Source: Rotaria macrura (Eukaryota; Rotifera; Eurotatoria; Philodinida; Philodinidae). Taken from it: a DNA stretch of 64,000 nucleotides. Position numbers and translations under genes: made by a program. The stretch lies in assembly GCA_900239685.1 (NCBI GenBank), contig OENT01000056.1, positions 9,732 through 73,731 of the forward strand. Reading direction: 5' to 3'. Below, piece by piece: positions 37,640 through 49,124 of this stretch (position 1 is its first letter; each line of letters starts with the position of its first letter). The notes under the pieces are model-generated. The model was not told the origin of the DNA and did no database searches. It worked only from the letters and a program-made list of their open reading frames with translations.

Positions 37640-40206
37640 ATATACATGTCATTTTTCATTCTCTCTTTTCTCTTTGTTGTTGTTGTTGTTGTTGTTGCTG
37701 CTGTTATTGTTCATTTACTCCATTCTAATAGTGTAAAAAAGTAGGATGAACTTTCTTTTTTTCGTGTATATGCAAACGAAGAAACATGTTCGTTAAACCA
37801 AGTTTATGACAAATAAAAACAATGCAATGGACTGCTATGATCTATTGTATATATTCAATTAAGAGATTCAAAATTCATCTTATATGGAGACTATCATCTT
37901 CATGTTTAAATATATGACACAGAATAGACGTCGTTTAGTCATCAATCACTAAAAAACAACTGCGTTTGAAATCTGAAACAGTTAAATCGATCTTGTGTTT
38001 GTGTTATTTCTAAATGTGTATTTAAAATTTTCATCTTCACACACTGACAAAAATATGCGAAGATAATTCGAATTTCGGCAAACCATTTCAATGATAAGTG
38101 TCAAGAGAGAAAAAATAAATAAATTGATTTAAACTAACTATGCTCGCCTGTGACCAATTATCTTGGATAGGTTGAAAAAATAATTAACGATTCATCGCTA
38201 CGAATTTCATGGCATGAATTACTCATAATATTAGTATTCTTGATAAAAATCAATTACTATTTTGTAAATACGTCCTCGAATGTATTTACTTGCTCAGAGC
38301 TATAACTTAGTTATGAATTAAATTCATCATATTGCGTATTATTTAGAGTACAAGATCAATTTTGATAGTATTTTTTCTTCTTCTCTGAATAGACTTGATT
38401 TCAGAATAGATCATATGGCAAAATAAAAAATCTGAAAAGAAAAACGATCAATCATCGCACAGACTCTATTTTATGCATATGCATTTCATGATTTCGTATT
38501 GGACACACAATCATGCACTGCTAATCATAGAAACTACGAACAATGAGAATCGTCGGTAAATTCCATTTACTTTTATTTAATTACCATGAAAATTAAAAAT
38601 ACATGAGATTGTATTCACATGATGCTCATGTCTTTTGAAATAAATTTCATAAAGTTTTCTCTTATGAATAAATGAAATCGTTCTCTCATGAGACTTTACA
38701 TATCAGATTCTGCATATGTCATAATAACATTGACATCACCGTCATGTAATCATGTTTACATAGAACCGGTATTATGAGACAAGTTTCAGATGAATGCATC
38801 TATAACGTAGCTTGTATTGAATACTAATTAATTTAATTTGTTATGAATTTTTTTTTGTGTATACTACGAGTCAACTTATTACATAAACATGTTTTTTCTT
38901 GCAGATACAGTATAGAAATTTTCAACAAATGATGATCATAATCCAAAGTTTAACAATATAGCATAATTTTCATGCTTTGGCATTTTACTACAGTAATAAG
39001 TACTCAGGGTAAGAGTTGATACTATCTTGTTACAAAAATAATAAGACGTTAACATGTCGAAGAAAATCCGTCACGTGCAAAATAGACAATATCAATCTTT
39101 CTGTCTCTTATGACTTGATTAATTCATATGTTTGTTGAATTATATGAAATTAATTATTCTATGACAAACTGTTCCATACACTGATGAGTTGAATCGCTCA
39201 ATTAAAACTTAAATTTGTGTTTAAAAGAGGATATTATTTTTAGATAAGCTCTGGAGAATGATCAAACAAGTCGGTTCAGTCGTCATCGGACATAAACCAT
39301 AGAACAAAGGATATGTGAAATTAGAGTGTCAAGAAAGAAATACACGATTAAATAGCTTTGAAATTATATTATTAGAAATGTCTAAATTATGCGCTTCTAT
39401 CGTTTTCTAATTGATGAATAGCCTGGCGTTAGGCACAGAGTCATATTTTTAGTAGTCTCCCATGAGACAGAATAAGATTGCATGTATCTAGAAAAATCTC
39501 CAGAATTTCTTATTACTTATGTTTTACTAATTTTATAAGACAAACGAAGTTTGACATTCATGTCAACAAGCCATACTTTTCGAGTGTAAAAAGAATTCAG
39601 ATAAGTAAAGATTATCACCAAGAAAATAAAAATTCTTGATAAATACATATTACGTTAAAAAAATATTAAGATAAAAGGTATGGAAAATTGACTTTGATCA
39701 ACATTTGCGAAACAAGTCTTACATCGGTAGTACTGATAAAACAACTAAACCTCACTATAGTACAGTACACATAATATATCACTACTAAGATTGGCAGTTA
39801 AGGATTCCTTTCCCAAGAATGCATCCGAATTTGCTAGAACCCACAAAGACTTGCTACAAATCAGAATCAAAATACATCTACAAATGATCAGAAACTTCTG
39901 AAAATGGACTTGAAGTGCTTTCGTGGGACCCCCGCCCCTACCCCTTACTCTGAGCATATCAAATTGATAGAAACGATTATGTCTGCTTAATATTCTTCAA
40001 TATGTAAAAAGAATCTTTAAATTAATATGGTTTCTTGTTTATGATAACAATTAGAAGCATCTAATTATTGTCTTTATATTCCAAATAAAAAAAAGAACCA
40101 ACACAAACGTAATAATCAAAGAAAACGAAAATTCATGGTTGAATGTAAAACAAAATTTAAATCGTTTGTTTGTTTTCTAATGTTGTCTTTTCAAATCGTC
40201 TACTTA
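37640..40206. other. Gene-free AT-rich stretch with a (TTG)n microsatellite
   Basis: A tgttgttgttgttgtt tract lies at about 37675-37700, just after the HP1-type stop and likely in its 3' untranslated region. The remaining 2.4 kb is AT-rich with no supported coding segment. A C-rich patch near 39930 reads cccccgcccctacccc on this strand and is isolated. Confidence 0.55.
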
Positions 40207-41091
40207 TTATTTTTTATCTTTTTCAGTTGTTGTTTGTTGTTGTTTTTGTCTATCTGCTTCTAATTTACTCTGTTCATCTTCATACTGTTTAATTAATGTT
40301 GTTAATTCATCATCTTTTAACATTCGAATCGTTGTTTGATTTGTTTTATCATCATGTTGTAAAACGGCTATTTCAATTTTCTCCGGCGATAATTTAGTTG
40401 TATCAAGAGTTTTACTAAATACTCGTATAGCTAAACGTAATGCATCATTTAATTGTGTTTCACCTATTTTGTATTCTTGCTTAAGAATCGATATAGCCGT
40501 TTGTGAATTATGACCCACACATGTTGCTTTCCAACCACCATAGTTTCCACTTGGATCTGACTGATATAATTGATAACCATAATGTTTATCCCAGCCCATA
40601 TAAAGAAATGATACACCAAATGGACGTTTACCACCAAATTGTGTATAGGCTTGCTTTATATTACATAAACGTGAAACAATATATTCGATAGGTGCCGGTT
40701 CTTGATAAGTCAACAAATATCTACGTAGAATATAAAAATTAATTTTATTCAAGATTGACATATACATATATATATATGTCGAAATATATCGCGATCAAAC
40801 ATACCGTTGTCCGATCAAACGTAATTCATTAATTAATACGTTTGCATCACTGGTTATACCAGAAACCGAACAACAAAGATCATCATGAATTTTGTAAATT
40901 TTTTCGGAATATTTAACATCATCAAGTAATGGACTTATATTACGTTTTTCACCGGCAAGTACGACGCCATTTTCAGCAAGAATACCCAATGAAGCGCCAG
41001 CATGCGATATAGCTTCTAGAGCATATTCAACTTGATATAAACGACCTTCTGGGGAGAATATTGTTGCACGCGTATCATATCGACGAGCCAT
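40207..41091 (-). CDS. PSMA4: 20S proteasome subunit alpha type-4
   Basis: Two exons, 41091-40805 and 40720-40207, joined across an 84-base intron in phase 2; 266 residues against 261 in human PSMA4. The N-terminus [20 protein letters not shown] is the alpha-ring signature, followed by [12 protein letters not shown]. The body keeps [26 protein letters not shown] and [20 protein letters not shown]. The C-terminus is the usual acidic and lysine-rich tail. Alpha subunits are not catalytic; they form the outer ring and gate of the 20S core in cytosol and nucleus. The start codon is unambiguous because the family begins at this Met. No odd features. Confidence 0.96.
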
Positions 41092-41776
41092 TGTGTTTTA
41101 CCTTTCCCTTTCGTCTGTATTTTAAAATCTAGAGTTAATGAAATATTCTTATAATGAGATAAATTTATACTGCGTATATAATAAGAGAGATTCAAAAAAA
41201 AAGAAAAGAATATCGAACAAAACAAAAACAACAATTTGTTAAGGCAAATATATGTACACTGACAAAGAAACAGAGATTGGTCGGTCGTTTGAAGTGAACT
41301 GCAGTGAGCACCAACTGCAGTGCAGTCCATCGTCCAATTTTTACCAAGATTTGTGAATATATGCGTGAACCAAAATTTAACCATTGATAGATGTCTAGTA
41401 GATCAAGCGTTCTATCAGAATTTCACATGATCGCTAGATTTTCTTTCAGCTCATTGAAATGCAAGAGAATACGTTTTTTTCGCTTCTCTGATAAATAGAA
41501 TATGTAAAATTACAAATCAATCGTGTCAATATTTGTATTGAATTTATTTGTATTTAACTAGTACATTATTGTCAATGTTGAGAAAAAATTGATTTTATGT
41601 AATCATTACATTTAGATAAGATTAATGAGAAGCATTGTTTTTATATCTGACGTTTTATTATCGAAGTATAAGCACCATTTACAATATTAAAAGTATAAGT
41701 ACTATAAAAAAAGGTTAATTGACAAAAAGAATACAAAATTTCACATGATAAAAATATTCAGATCGATTCAACTTCA

Positions 41777-43518
41777 AGTATTTTTGGTATCGTCTGCATG
41801 CGACTGTACCGGTTTCATCTGAACAATAAAGAGACATTGTCAAATTATTAGAAATATGATAAATATCTTAAACTTACTGAAAAAAATCGACTACCATCTT
41901 GAATAATAATTTGTGGAATACCTTGTAGATTAGAACGAGAGACGATCCGCATATGCGATTAAGTCGTTTGAACCTGATTCTAACAAAAACATAATATTAA
42001 TATAATTGAATGTAAACATGTATTAAACATAAAAATAGTACTCAAACAATGACATTTAAACTTTTATTACACTGGAAAGTAAAACTCAAGTACTGGCAGA
42101 AAACAATAATGTTCATAAGGTTTTATTTAAAAAAAAATCTGATGACTTGTTTGTACTCAAATAATAAAGCAGCTACTAGTACAGTTACACATACCTGTAT
42201 ATGAAAAACAAGAATTGTGCCACTGGTATCAAACAAACCCGTCATTTTTGAGTACGATAGAAGAATCGGTTCGGAATATGTATTCCCAACATACTGCATG
42301 AATTTATTGGATTATTCTTTAATAAAGACTATTCAATCACTATAACGACAAAGCAATAATGCGGCCGTTGGTTTATAAGAATGCTCAACACTATTAACAT
42401 CAGTCAATTTGATATTAGAATCAAAAACATCCTTTGGTCGAATATTTTGATCAACGAAAGTCTAAAATTTTCGAAGGAATTTTTAATTCTTATTCAATCG
42501 AACTTCTGTAAAACAAATAATTTCATGGAGAAATATTAACTTGTCCTCTTCCAATACATCTAGTGAACGAAAAATGATCGTTGGAAATGATAGAAAGATT
42601 CGAAACACATTTGTAAAGAGTAAAAAAATAATTTTTTGCACATAATACAACAGAAAAGTCTTTTTTTTTCATTCTCAAAAGACAACCATTATCTTCTACT
42701 CAAGGTTGTTGTTTACATGAAAATGAAGATAAAAATTAAATAATAGCAACTCTTACTATTAAGCAAACCGGGCATGGGATGAAAAATTTCCTGAATACTT
42801 GCATTTCAATGTTTTTTGTCGAGTAATTACAATAACCACTACATTCTTGAGCATTTTCTGTGCGGTGCACATCAGTCACCACAGGATGAGCAATAATTTG
42901 ATTGTTCAAGTTTAGTTTGAAGACGAATATTTGTTGACTTGATGTCGAAAGAGAATCAGGTGTTTTGCGACAGGAATGACAATACAAATAAATTTTGATA
43001 TTAGCAATAAGAATATTCTTCAATTCATTAAGTGCGTGATGTTTTTCAATAATCAAACTTGCTTCTTGAAAAGTAATACACGATGGAATATGATCGAGTA
43101 GAATTGAAGATGCATTCAATGAACACCGAATGATTGAATGAATAAAGTTGTGTTTATTTTCATTATGAACTCGTTCAAAAATCAAAATACCTGAAAAAAT
43201 AAAATAATCTACCAATCAGTATATTGGAAACTTTCCAATGGAAAGTAAAGCAATGCTCGAAGAAAATTTTTCGTCGACTATAAAATGAAGTTTGAACGTT
43301 AAATTTTCAATGCAGAGCATTCGAAAAAGCCCGTCGAGAAATCTATTTCGTTTAACTTAGTTTCAAGTCAAACTTTCTCGGCATTCTGTAGAATTAAATA
43401 CGCTTAATAAATACTTACGACTATATGCATAGAGACGTCTTAGTTGTTCACCATGGCCAATTAACTTTTTGTTAATGCTTGTCGACCAACTTTTTTTAAT
43501 CTTCGTTACGCGCACCAT
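41777..43518 (-). CDS. Unidentified multi-exon gene with zinc-ribbon-like cysteines
   Basis: Exon 43518-43419 (MVRVTKIKKSW...) joins in phase 1 to exon 43190-42757, which has CHSCRK at its centre, then CSGYC and CPVC. These paired Cys could bind one or two zinc ions as in the zinc ribbon of an OB-fold protein. Further coding-like pieces follow: near 42455-42345 (TFVDQNIRPKDVFDSNIKLT), 42299-42197 (YVGNTYSEPILLSYS, then GLFDTSGT), and about 41955-41777 (VSRSNLQGIPQIIIQDGSRF). Their joins are uncertain and some need non-obvious splice sites, so the 3' half may be decayed. A role in single-stranded DNA binding (RPA1-, MEIOB- or SHLD2-like) is only a guess. A hAT-like element lies 15 bases upstream of the ATG. 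Confidence 0.4.
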
Positions 43519-43533
43519 TACATTGCTTGCACC

Positions 43534-44401
43534 TAGAGACCTGCGGGGGACCCCGAACTCCGACTCCGACTCTGATTCCGACGGAGTCGGAGTCGGAGTT
43601 AAAAAACGAAAATTTTCGGAGTCGGGGTCGAAGTTAGTGGAATAAAATTTTTCGGAATCGGAGTCGGAGTCAATTTTATTGTCGGGGTTTATCGGAGTCC
43701 GATTAACCCCGAAAAATTATAATTGTGTGATAAATTTTCGCTATTTCACACGACAATATCCTCATTTTTCATGTTAAGAAGAAAAAAGATAAAATACAAC
43801 GCTTGGTAATATAGTGAGATTCCACTTCAGGACGAAAAAGAACAAATGAACCATTTTGACAGTATGAGATTCGAATGATCGACCAAGGAAAACAATGCTA
43901 TTTTTGAAGAAATACACTCTGCGAATCATTGATGAGAACTACATGAAAATATTGCTGCATTTGAGTAGAATTGAAGTGCTTCTCTTTTTCACGANAGATT
44001 CATTATTTTCATCTATCACCTTTTGAAATTCGTTTTTTCTCAAACACCTATTAGTCATTCTTTATTTTTCAGAGTACCATAAATGCAAAACTCAAAATTA
44101 CTTCTTTGATTTTTCTTTGATTTTCATTGACGCATTTGTTTATCTAGTTTGATGTATTCAAAAATAAGCAATAAAATACACCAGAGGTCATCCATTTTCA
44201 ATAATAATTTTTCGGAGTTTTCCGGAGTATTTCGGAGTTTTTCGGAGTTGGAGTTGGAGTTGGAAAAAAATATTTTTCGGAGTCGGAGTCGGGGTCGGAG
44301 TCAGCGAAATGAAGTTTTTTCGGAATCGGAGTAGTGACTGAAAAAGTTTTCGGAGTCGGAGTCGGGTTTCGGAATAAAAAAATTGACTCCGCAGGTCTCT
44401 A
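43534..44401. mobile_element. hAT-like element rich in GGAGTC repeats
   Basis: Perfect 13-bp inverted ends, tagagacctgcgg (43534-43546) and ccgcaggtctcta (44389-44401). The flanks are perfect 8-bp duplications, cttgcacc at 43526-43533 and 44402-44409. The subterminal zones (43555-43700 and 44210-44385) consist of inverted arrays of the hexamer ggagtc/gactcc. The middle is AT-rich with no transposase and a single N near 43995. TAGAG-type ends plus 8-bp duplications identify a non-autonomous hAT. The Leu/Arg/Pro-Thr-rich ORFs in this region are by-products of the hexamer. Confidence 0.9.
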
Positions 44402-44409
44402 CTTGCACC

Positions 44410-45091
44410 TGATCGGGACAACTGATGTTTGTGATAATTCAGAAAATGAATATGATAACTGTTGAATATTTCTGTGAATGTTTCGAATAATTATATGGAG
44501 TATACCACAAGAACAGAATTCATTCCGTTAATGAACCTACGAAATTTAAAAAAAGATTGCATATAACATTCTTTATATCGTGATAATCGTCTCTCTACTG
44601 AAATGGTACTCGAGGCTTAAAAAGAGGTATGTGTTGCTTAATAACTCGCTTTATCTCGTCATCTAAATTTATTGAATATTTCGAGTAGTATATCACTGTT
44701 CACGATTATGCTTTCGATATCTTCATATCATTTCATTTCTCTCTTCACTACTAATATAGAACACGTTGGAAGACTGCCCAATGCTTGAGCAATTGCTCTA
44801 ATTGGTATACATCAAAACAACATCAAACATATTTTTATGTTTGATTCATTTGAATTGCAGAGCCATTATCTCAGTGCTTGTCGATTTCATATGATCACAG
44901 CTAAAGAAAAATATCTTTCTTTCGAAAGCAATGCCACATGCGATGTTTGTTCTCAATTGACTTATTTCTTCTTACTTCAATCTTCTCAGTGAAGACATTC
45001 GTTCACATGTTTTTCTGTTGTCTTTTTAGTTGCTGATGAAAACCACATACATACTATGTGTCCTAACAGTTCTCAATCGATATGACGGAAA
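44410..45091. other. No gene seen; possible upstream exon sequence at its left edge
   Basis: On the minus strand the frame of the gene starting at 43518 stays open for about 30 codons beyond the hAT insertion point (from 44410 to about 44490) if the element is removed. Otherwise nothing is recognisable. Confidence 0.4.
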
Positions 45092-45099
45092 CTCTTCAT

Positions 45100-46476
45100 T
45101 AGTGGCGTCACCAGAAATTTAAGCGAGGTGGGGCTCAGTCGCATCTCTTCTTGTAAGGTACTTGCTGACGGGCCCTAGACACTATACTCATAACAAGCTT
45201 TCATATGTTATTACTAAGTTTCAAAACTACCGTTGTATTAAAATGAAATGGTCATGTGTGCATTATTTGTATCTTAAATATGAAGATGTCTAGTTTAGGT
45301 ATGAGAACAGGAAATTTAAAATCAAAACAGAAGAAACTATTTATTTGAGTATAATAAACCCTTCCCAGAATAAAAGGCCATGGCCTTCCATTATTGAAAT
45401 TTACGTCGCTCCTTCGACGGTAGCCTAGTATTGTGGACTATGTTTTTGCTCGGATTTAACGAGAAAGTTAAGGGTTTTAAAAACTTTTTCTTGCATTCAA
45501 ACAGACACTTTTAGCAGCCAAATACTGGAAAACCAATTTTTTACTAGGAAAAAGTCATTTTGTTATACAAAACCTTGATTTTTTTTACAAAAAGAACAGA
45601 ATTTTTAGTGAAAATCCAGATATGTAAGTGCTAAAACCTGAAAATCCATTGGATTTCTGAAAGAAAAGGAGTCTGGAGATTCCACGGACTTCTATTACGT
45701 TTGCGAACTTTTCTTGGGGGTGGCCTTTTATTATAGGGTGTGGGGGCACGACTATTTTTATGAATATCTGAAAAAGTATCAATGAAAAAATTTGCTTTTC
45801 AGACAAAACAAGTTGTGTTGATGCTTCCGTAGATATGGATGAATAGTGTAACTTCTGATTAATTCCCATGTTCTCAAATCGCGGCAAAGTCGACAATTTT
45901 ATAGCAAGAAAATCTCACGATTAATTGGCCTGGTAAATTGCGATGACTTGCTATTTTTCATTAGATAATCGCGCTTTGTGTGCCATTTCAAAAAAAAATC
46001 CACGATTATTAGCGATATAATCGACAATTTTATTTAAAAGCGCGATTAATCGTCGGAATCGCCGCGATTTCGAAGACATAAGTTAATATTTAGTTTTTTT
46101 TGATGAGGATGGTGACACGCAAAAAAAATCGTTCTTGATTTGAATTTAGTAGGTTGCATATTTTTTATCTCTTTATGGAATATTACAACTTATTGCTAGC
46201 TTTCACCAGGACCCGTGAGTCATAATGAATAACATCAAATAATGATTCGTGCTCTCACTATCTAATAGTTGCAGAAATTAATGGAAGATTCCCTATTACT
46301 ATCAATGGAGAAAATATTTTTACTCTTTTCGATTCAAAATTCAGACTTCGGTGGTCGAACTGATATTCATTTCTTTAATTCAAGAATTCAATGGATAAAG
46401 TGAAACAAGGTTTGAGGGACTCGAAACCCGGTGATGGGGCTCAGCCTCATCTGGCCCCACTCTAGTGACGCCACTA
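45100..46476. mobile_element. hAT-like element with a nested insertion
   Basis: The inverted ends are tagtggcgtcacc (45100) and ggtgacg-like gtgacgccacta (ending at 46476). The flanks ctcttcat (45092-45099) and cttttcat (46477-46484) are 8 bp with one mismatch. Words such as gtggggctcag occur near both ends in inverted order. Inside, about 45358-45745 is bounded by inverted aataaaaggcca-type ends (cagaataaaaggcca and its complement with ggtggccttttatta), suggesting a second element inserted in the first. No intact transposase; the short ORFs have no domain. Confidence 0.7.
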
Positions 46477-46484
46477 CTTTTCAT

Positions 46485-47457
46485 CTTTTACTTTAGTTGA
46501 TGTGTTATAATAGTTTAGTCAATTGAAAGAAGTGCTTGAATGCTCGTTGTATCTGACCCTTATAGAAAGAAGTTATGCATTAATCATAAATAATTTATTC
46601 CTAGGAGTGACTGGAACAGGTATACTTAGTTTTCATTATACTATCACGAATTAAATATTACGTATTCTAGTTGCATTAAAGTTAATTAACCTTCTACATA
46701 GAAATAAGTAACTAATATTTCATCTTCGTGTGAACGACAGACAATAATTATAGTAGCCTTGAACAATACTTGTATTAATCTAGTAGTAGTTGAAAATAAA
46801 GAAAGTTCAATATCTCAAAGATGCCGACTTCATCTTTTTGAATATATGAGTTCACCAAGCAACTATTCAATGAAAGAGGGCTTGTTGATTAAAAAAGTAT
46901 TGTAAGTCTCAATCAATCTGTAGCTATTGGCTCTAAATATTCATCCACATAACATCATAGAGGGATGCACACATCTATTTCCGTTAAGATTACAACAAAC
47001 ATGCACACATTATTAGAGCACATACATCAATCAACATACATTGATCGATGAAAAATTCAAACCGTTTTTTTCTATAAGTGAAAGAAGATGAAGTTGAAAA
47101 GGTCAAGATTATTACAAAGCAATTAAACTACATATAACGTACAGTTGTAATTGATGGCGTGTAAATGCATACAAATTAGATTACGTATTGAAACATATGG
47201 CCTGTTTCGAATTTAATAATTAAATTCATAAGACTGAAAATTCTAACATTCATGAAACAAATATTCTATTTTTTGAAAGGACTTTAAAATATTCTTTACG
47301 TGCAAAATAGTGGACAATGATGTATCGAGTATGATACACGATAATATGAAACTCATTACTTCCGTAGATTTCTCTCTTGCAGTATCCTCCATTGTACTTT
47401 TTTCACTTTGATTCTATCTTGATGACACTAATTTTATCGAGTGCATAGGTTACATGT
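46485..47457. other. Gene-free AT-rich stretch
   Basis: No coding segment or repeat could be supported. Confidence 0.5.
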
Positions 47458-47968
47458 CTAATGCATGTCTTCGTTCAATAGCCATTGAGCGAATGGAGCA
47501 ATATTGGCAATACTCTGAATTATCGAGTTCATGTAACCAATGTCCAAGCATTGTTTTCCACTATTGGTATTAATAAGTCCAGTACCATGAACATGCGTTA
47601 TCGACCATTCCATTTCGAGTTGGCATAGTGCTAATGGTAGAGTATCGTTAAATGGCATCTTAAAACGTTTTGATGATCCCAGGTCGAACTCACCCCATCG
47701 GATCCGGTGGGAATTTGTCGGAATCCTTGGTATTGGATTCCGACAGGAAGTTGTCAGATGTCGGAAAGTGGTGGATTTTCAGGGTTCCGACAGGATCCGG
47801 GCTATTCCGACAACTTCCTGTCGGAATCCAATACCAAGGATTCCGACAACTTCCGAGGCATCCCCATCGGATCCGATAAAATCCGATCATTTTCCACTAG
47901 GATCCGACTGTCGGATTGTTCGTCCTGGGATGTTCCTTCAAGCATATTAGATACGACGTGCGCATCAA
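47458..47968 (-). pseudogene. Ubiquitin-specific-protease-like fragment split by a MITE
   Basis: The minus strand from a likely acceptor at 47968 reads GAT GCG CAC... in one open frame to 47932. It is then interrupted by a palindromic element (47675-47928) and resumes in the compatible frame to a stop at 47458. The downstream part contains GLINTNSGKQCLDIGYMNSI followed by IQSIANIAPFAQWLL. This resembles the Cys-box of USP deubiquitinases (GLxNLGNTCYMNSxLQ), but the residue at the catalytic Cys position before YMNS is Gly. No His-box or other USP region was found nearby. This is a short isolated remnant; the USP assignment is moderate. Confidence 0.5.
47675..47928. mobile_element. Small palindromic MITE inside the USP-like fragment
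   Basis: The ends are inverted: gatcccaggtcgaac at the left and gttcgtcctgggat at the right. The inner arms ttgtcggaatccttggtatt and aataccaaggattccgacaa are exact complements. The flanking trinucleotide gat (47672-47674 and 47929-47931) is a likely target duplication. The cccaggtc-type tips resemble the palindromic copies at 4846-10084, though the interiors differ. It has no coding function; all overlapping ORFs are shadows. Confidence 0.8.
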
Positions 47969-48544
47969 CTAAACACAATGTCGAATAGAAAAATGCACAG
48001 TAAGCAAAAGGAAACTAAAGGTTTGCTTTAGTAAATATACTTGGGCGATTACGATCGTTTAAAGATGGTAAATTGATGAATTTGTACGTTCTAATCATAT
48101 TATTTAGAAGCATATTGATATTTCTTGTCTGTCTTACTTTTATTCTATGAAGTATTTTCTAGTTGTATTGATTGGTACAATATCGACAACTAAAAAATAA
48201 TAACCCCTATCCAACATCATCTTGAAAAACAAAAAGACGCATGCTACCATATCGACTAGAACTGGAAAAAGTTAGAACAGTTCGATTTTTAATAGGTGAA
48301 AGTCGTGATGAAATTAAAATGTTGGTGCTTCCATGCATCTATCAAAAACATGTAACGATTGATTTTCAATTCAATTTAGATTATATTGCATCTTTCGAGC
48401 TGAGGATGAAATCAGGATTGCTATTTTCTTTTGTTGTATTTATTTTCAAGTGATGAAGTTATGTTATGAAAAAAATCAGTGATCATTTTTTTTTATCTTT
48501 ATTATTATCAATGGCACGAATCAACATAAATGGAATACGATGTG

Positions 48545-48843
48545 CTACGCTAGCCAACGCAGGGTTAGTGCCTTGTCGAATTTCTTGATTGCAGCTTCTA
48601 ATTTACTAACTAATGTTGTGCCGAATAGCTTTTTGAATTCTGTAGGATCTCTGTAAAGAGCTTTTTTAAGTTCATTCACGTCTAACCGATGTAAATGCGA
48701 AACTAAATCAATGTCAACTGATTCACCAAACTCTTCGCACGCATCTAACATTGATTAGGCTCGATTTTGAATTCTTTGATACCGAAAATTCAGTTGACCA
48801 TTGTTTCTTGCACCGTTTACAGTGCGAATATTTATTCGACTCA
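48545..48843 (-). pseudogene. Unidentified coding-like remnant with one in-frame stop
   Basis: From ATG near 48843 the minus strand is open for 29 codons (MSRINIRTVNGARNNG...), hits TAA, and continues in the same frame from ATG 48751 for 68 codons to 48545. The second part is strongly helical and charged (HLHRLDVNELKKALYRDPTE then FKKLFGTTLVSKLEAAIKKF). Composition is protein-like, but no family was recognised. It may be a decayed gene, or the second ATG may start a small real protein. Confidence 0.3.
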
Positions 48844-49124
48844 TTATGAATATTTAATAGATTTTACAGAAAAAAGTTCTTTGTCTAAATAAAAAAGAAA
48901 TTCATCAGCTTCATGGAAAAAATTCTGCATGGCATGCGAGTTGAATGAATCATCAGCTGTCCATGACAGAAAAGAAAAAAATAACAGTTGACGATAAATT
49001 ATAGACTCGCATTGGATTGGTTAATTCTGCCCATATGAAGTCAACTGCATTTCTTTAGCTGACATGTGCAATTCGCTTCACACGATCAGATCGGTCGGTA
49101 TATGTACAAAAATTGGTTTCATGA

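Noticed and set aside
44149-44421. ORFs of 61 and 77 codons with Ser/Glu/Leu or Arg/Pro/Thr repeats
   Set aside because: They are direct translations of the ggagtc hexamer arrays in a hAT-like element.
47670-47988. Cluster of ORFs with Asp/Pro/Gly-rich repeats on both strands
   Set aside because: Both strands of a perfect palindrome stay open for short distances; this is the MITE, not a gene.
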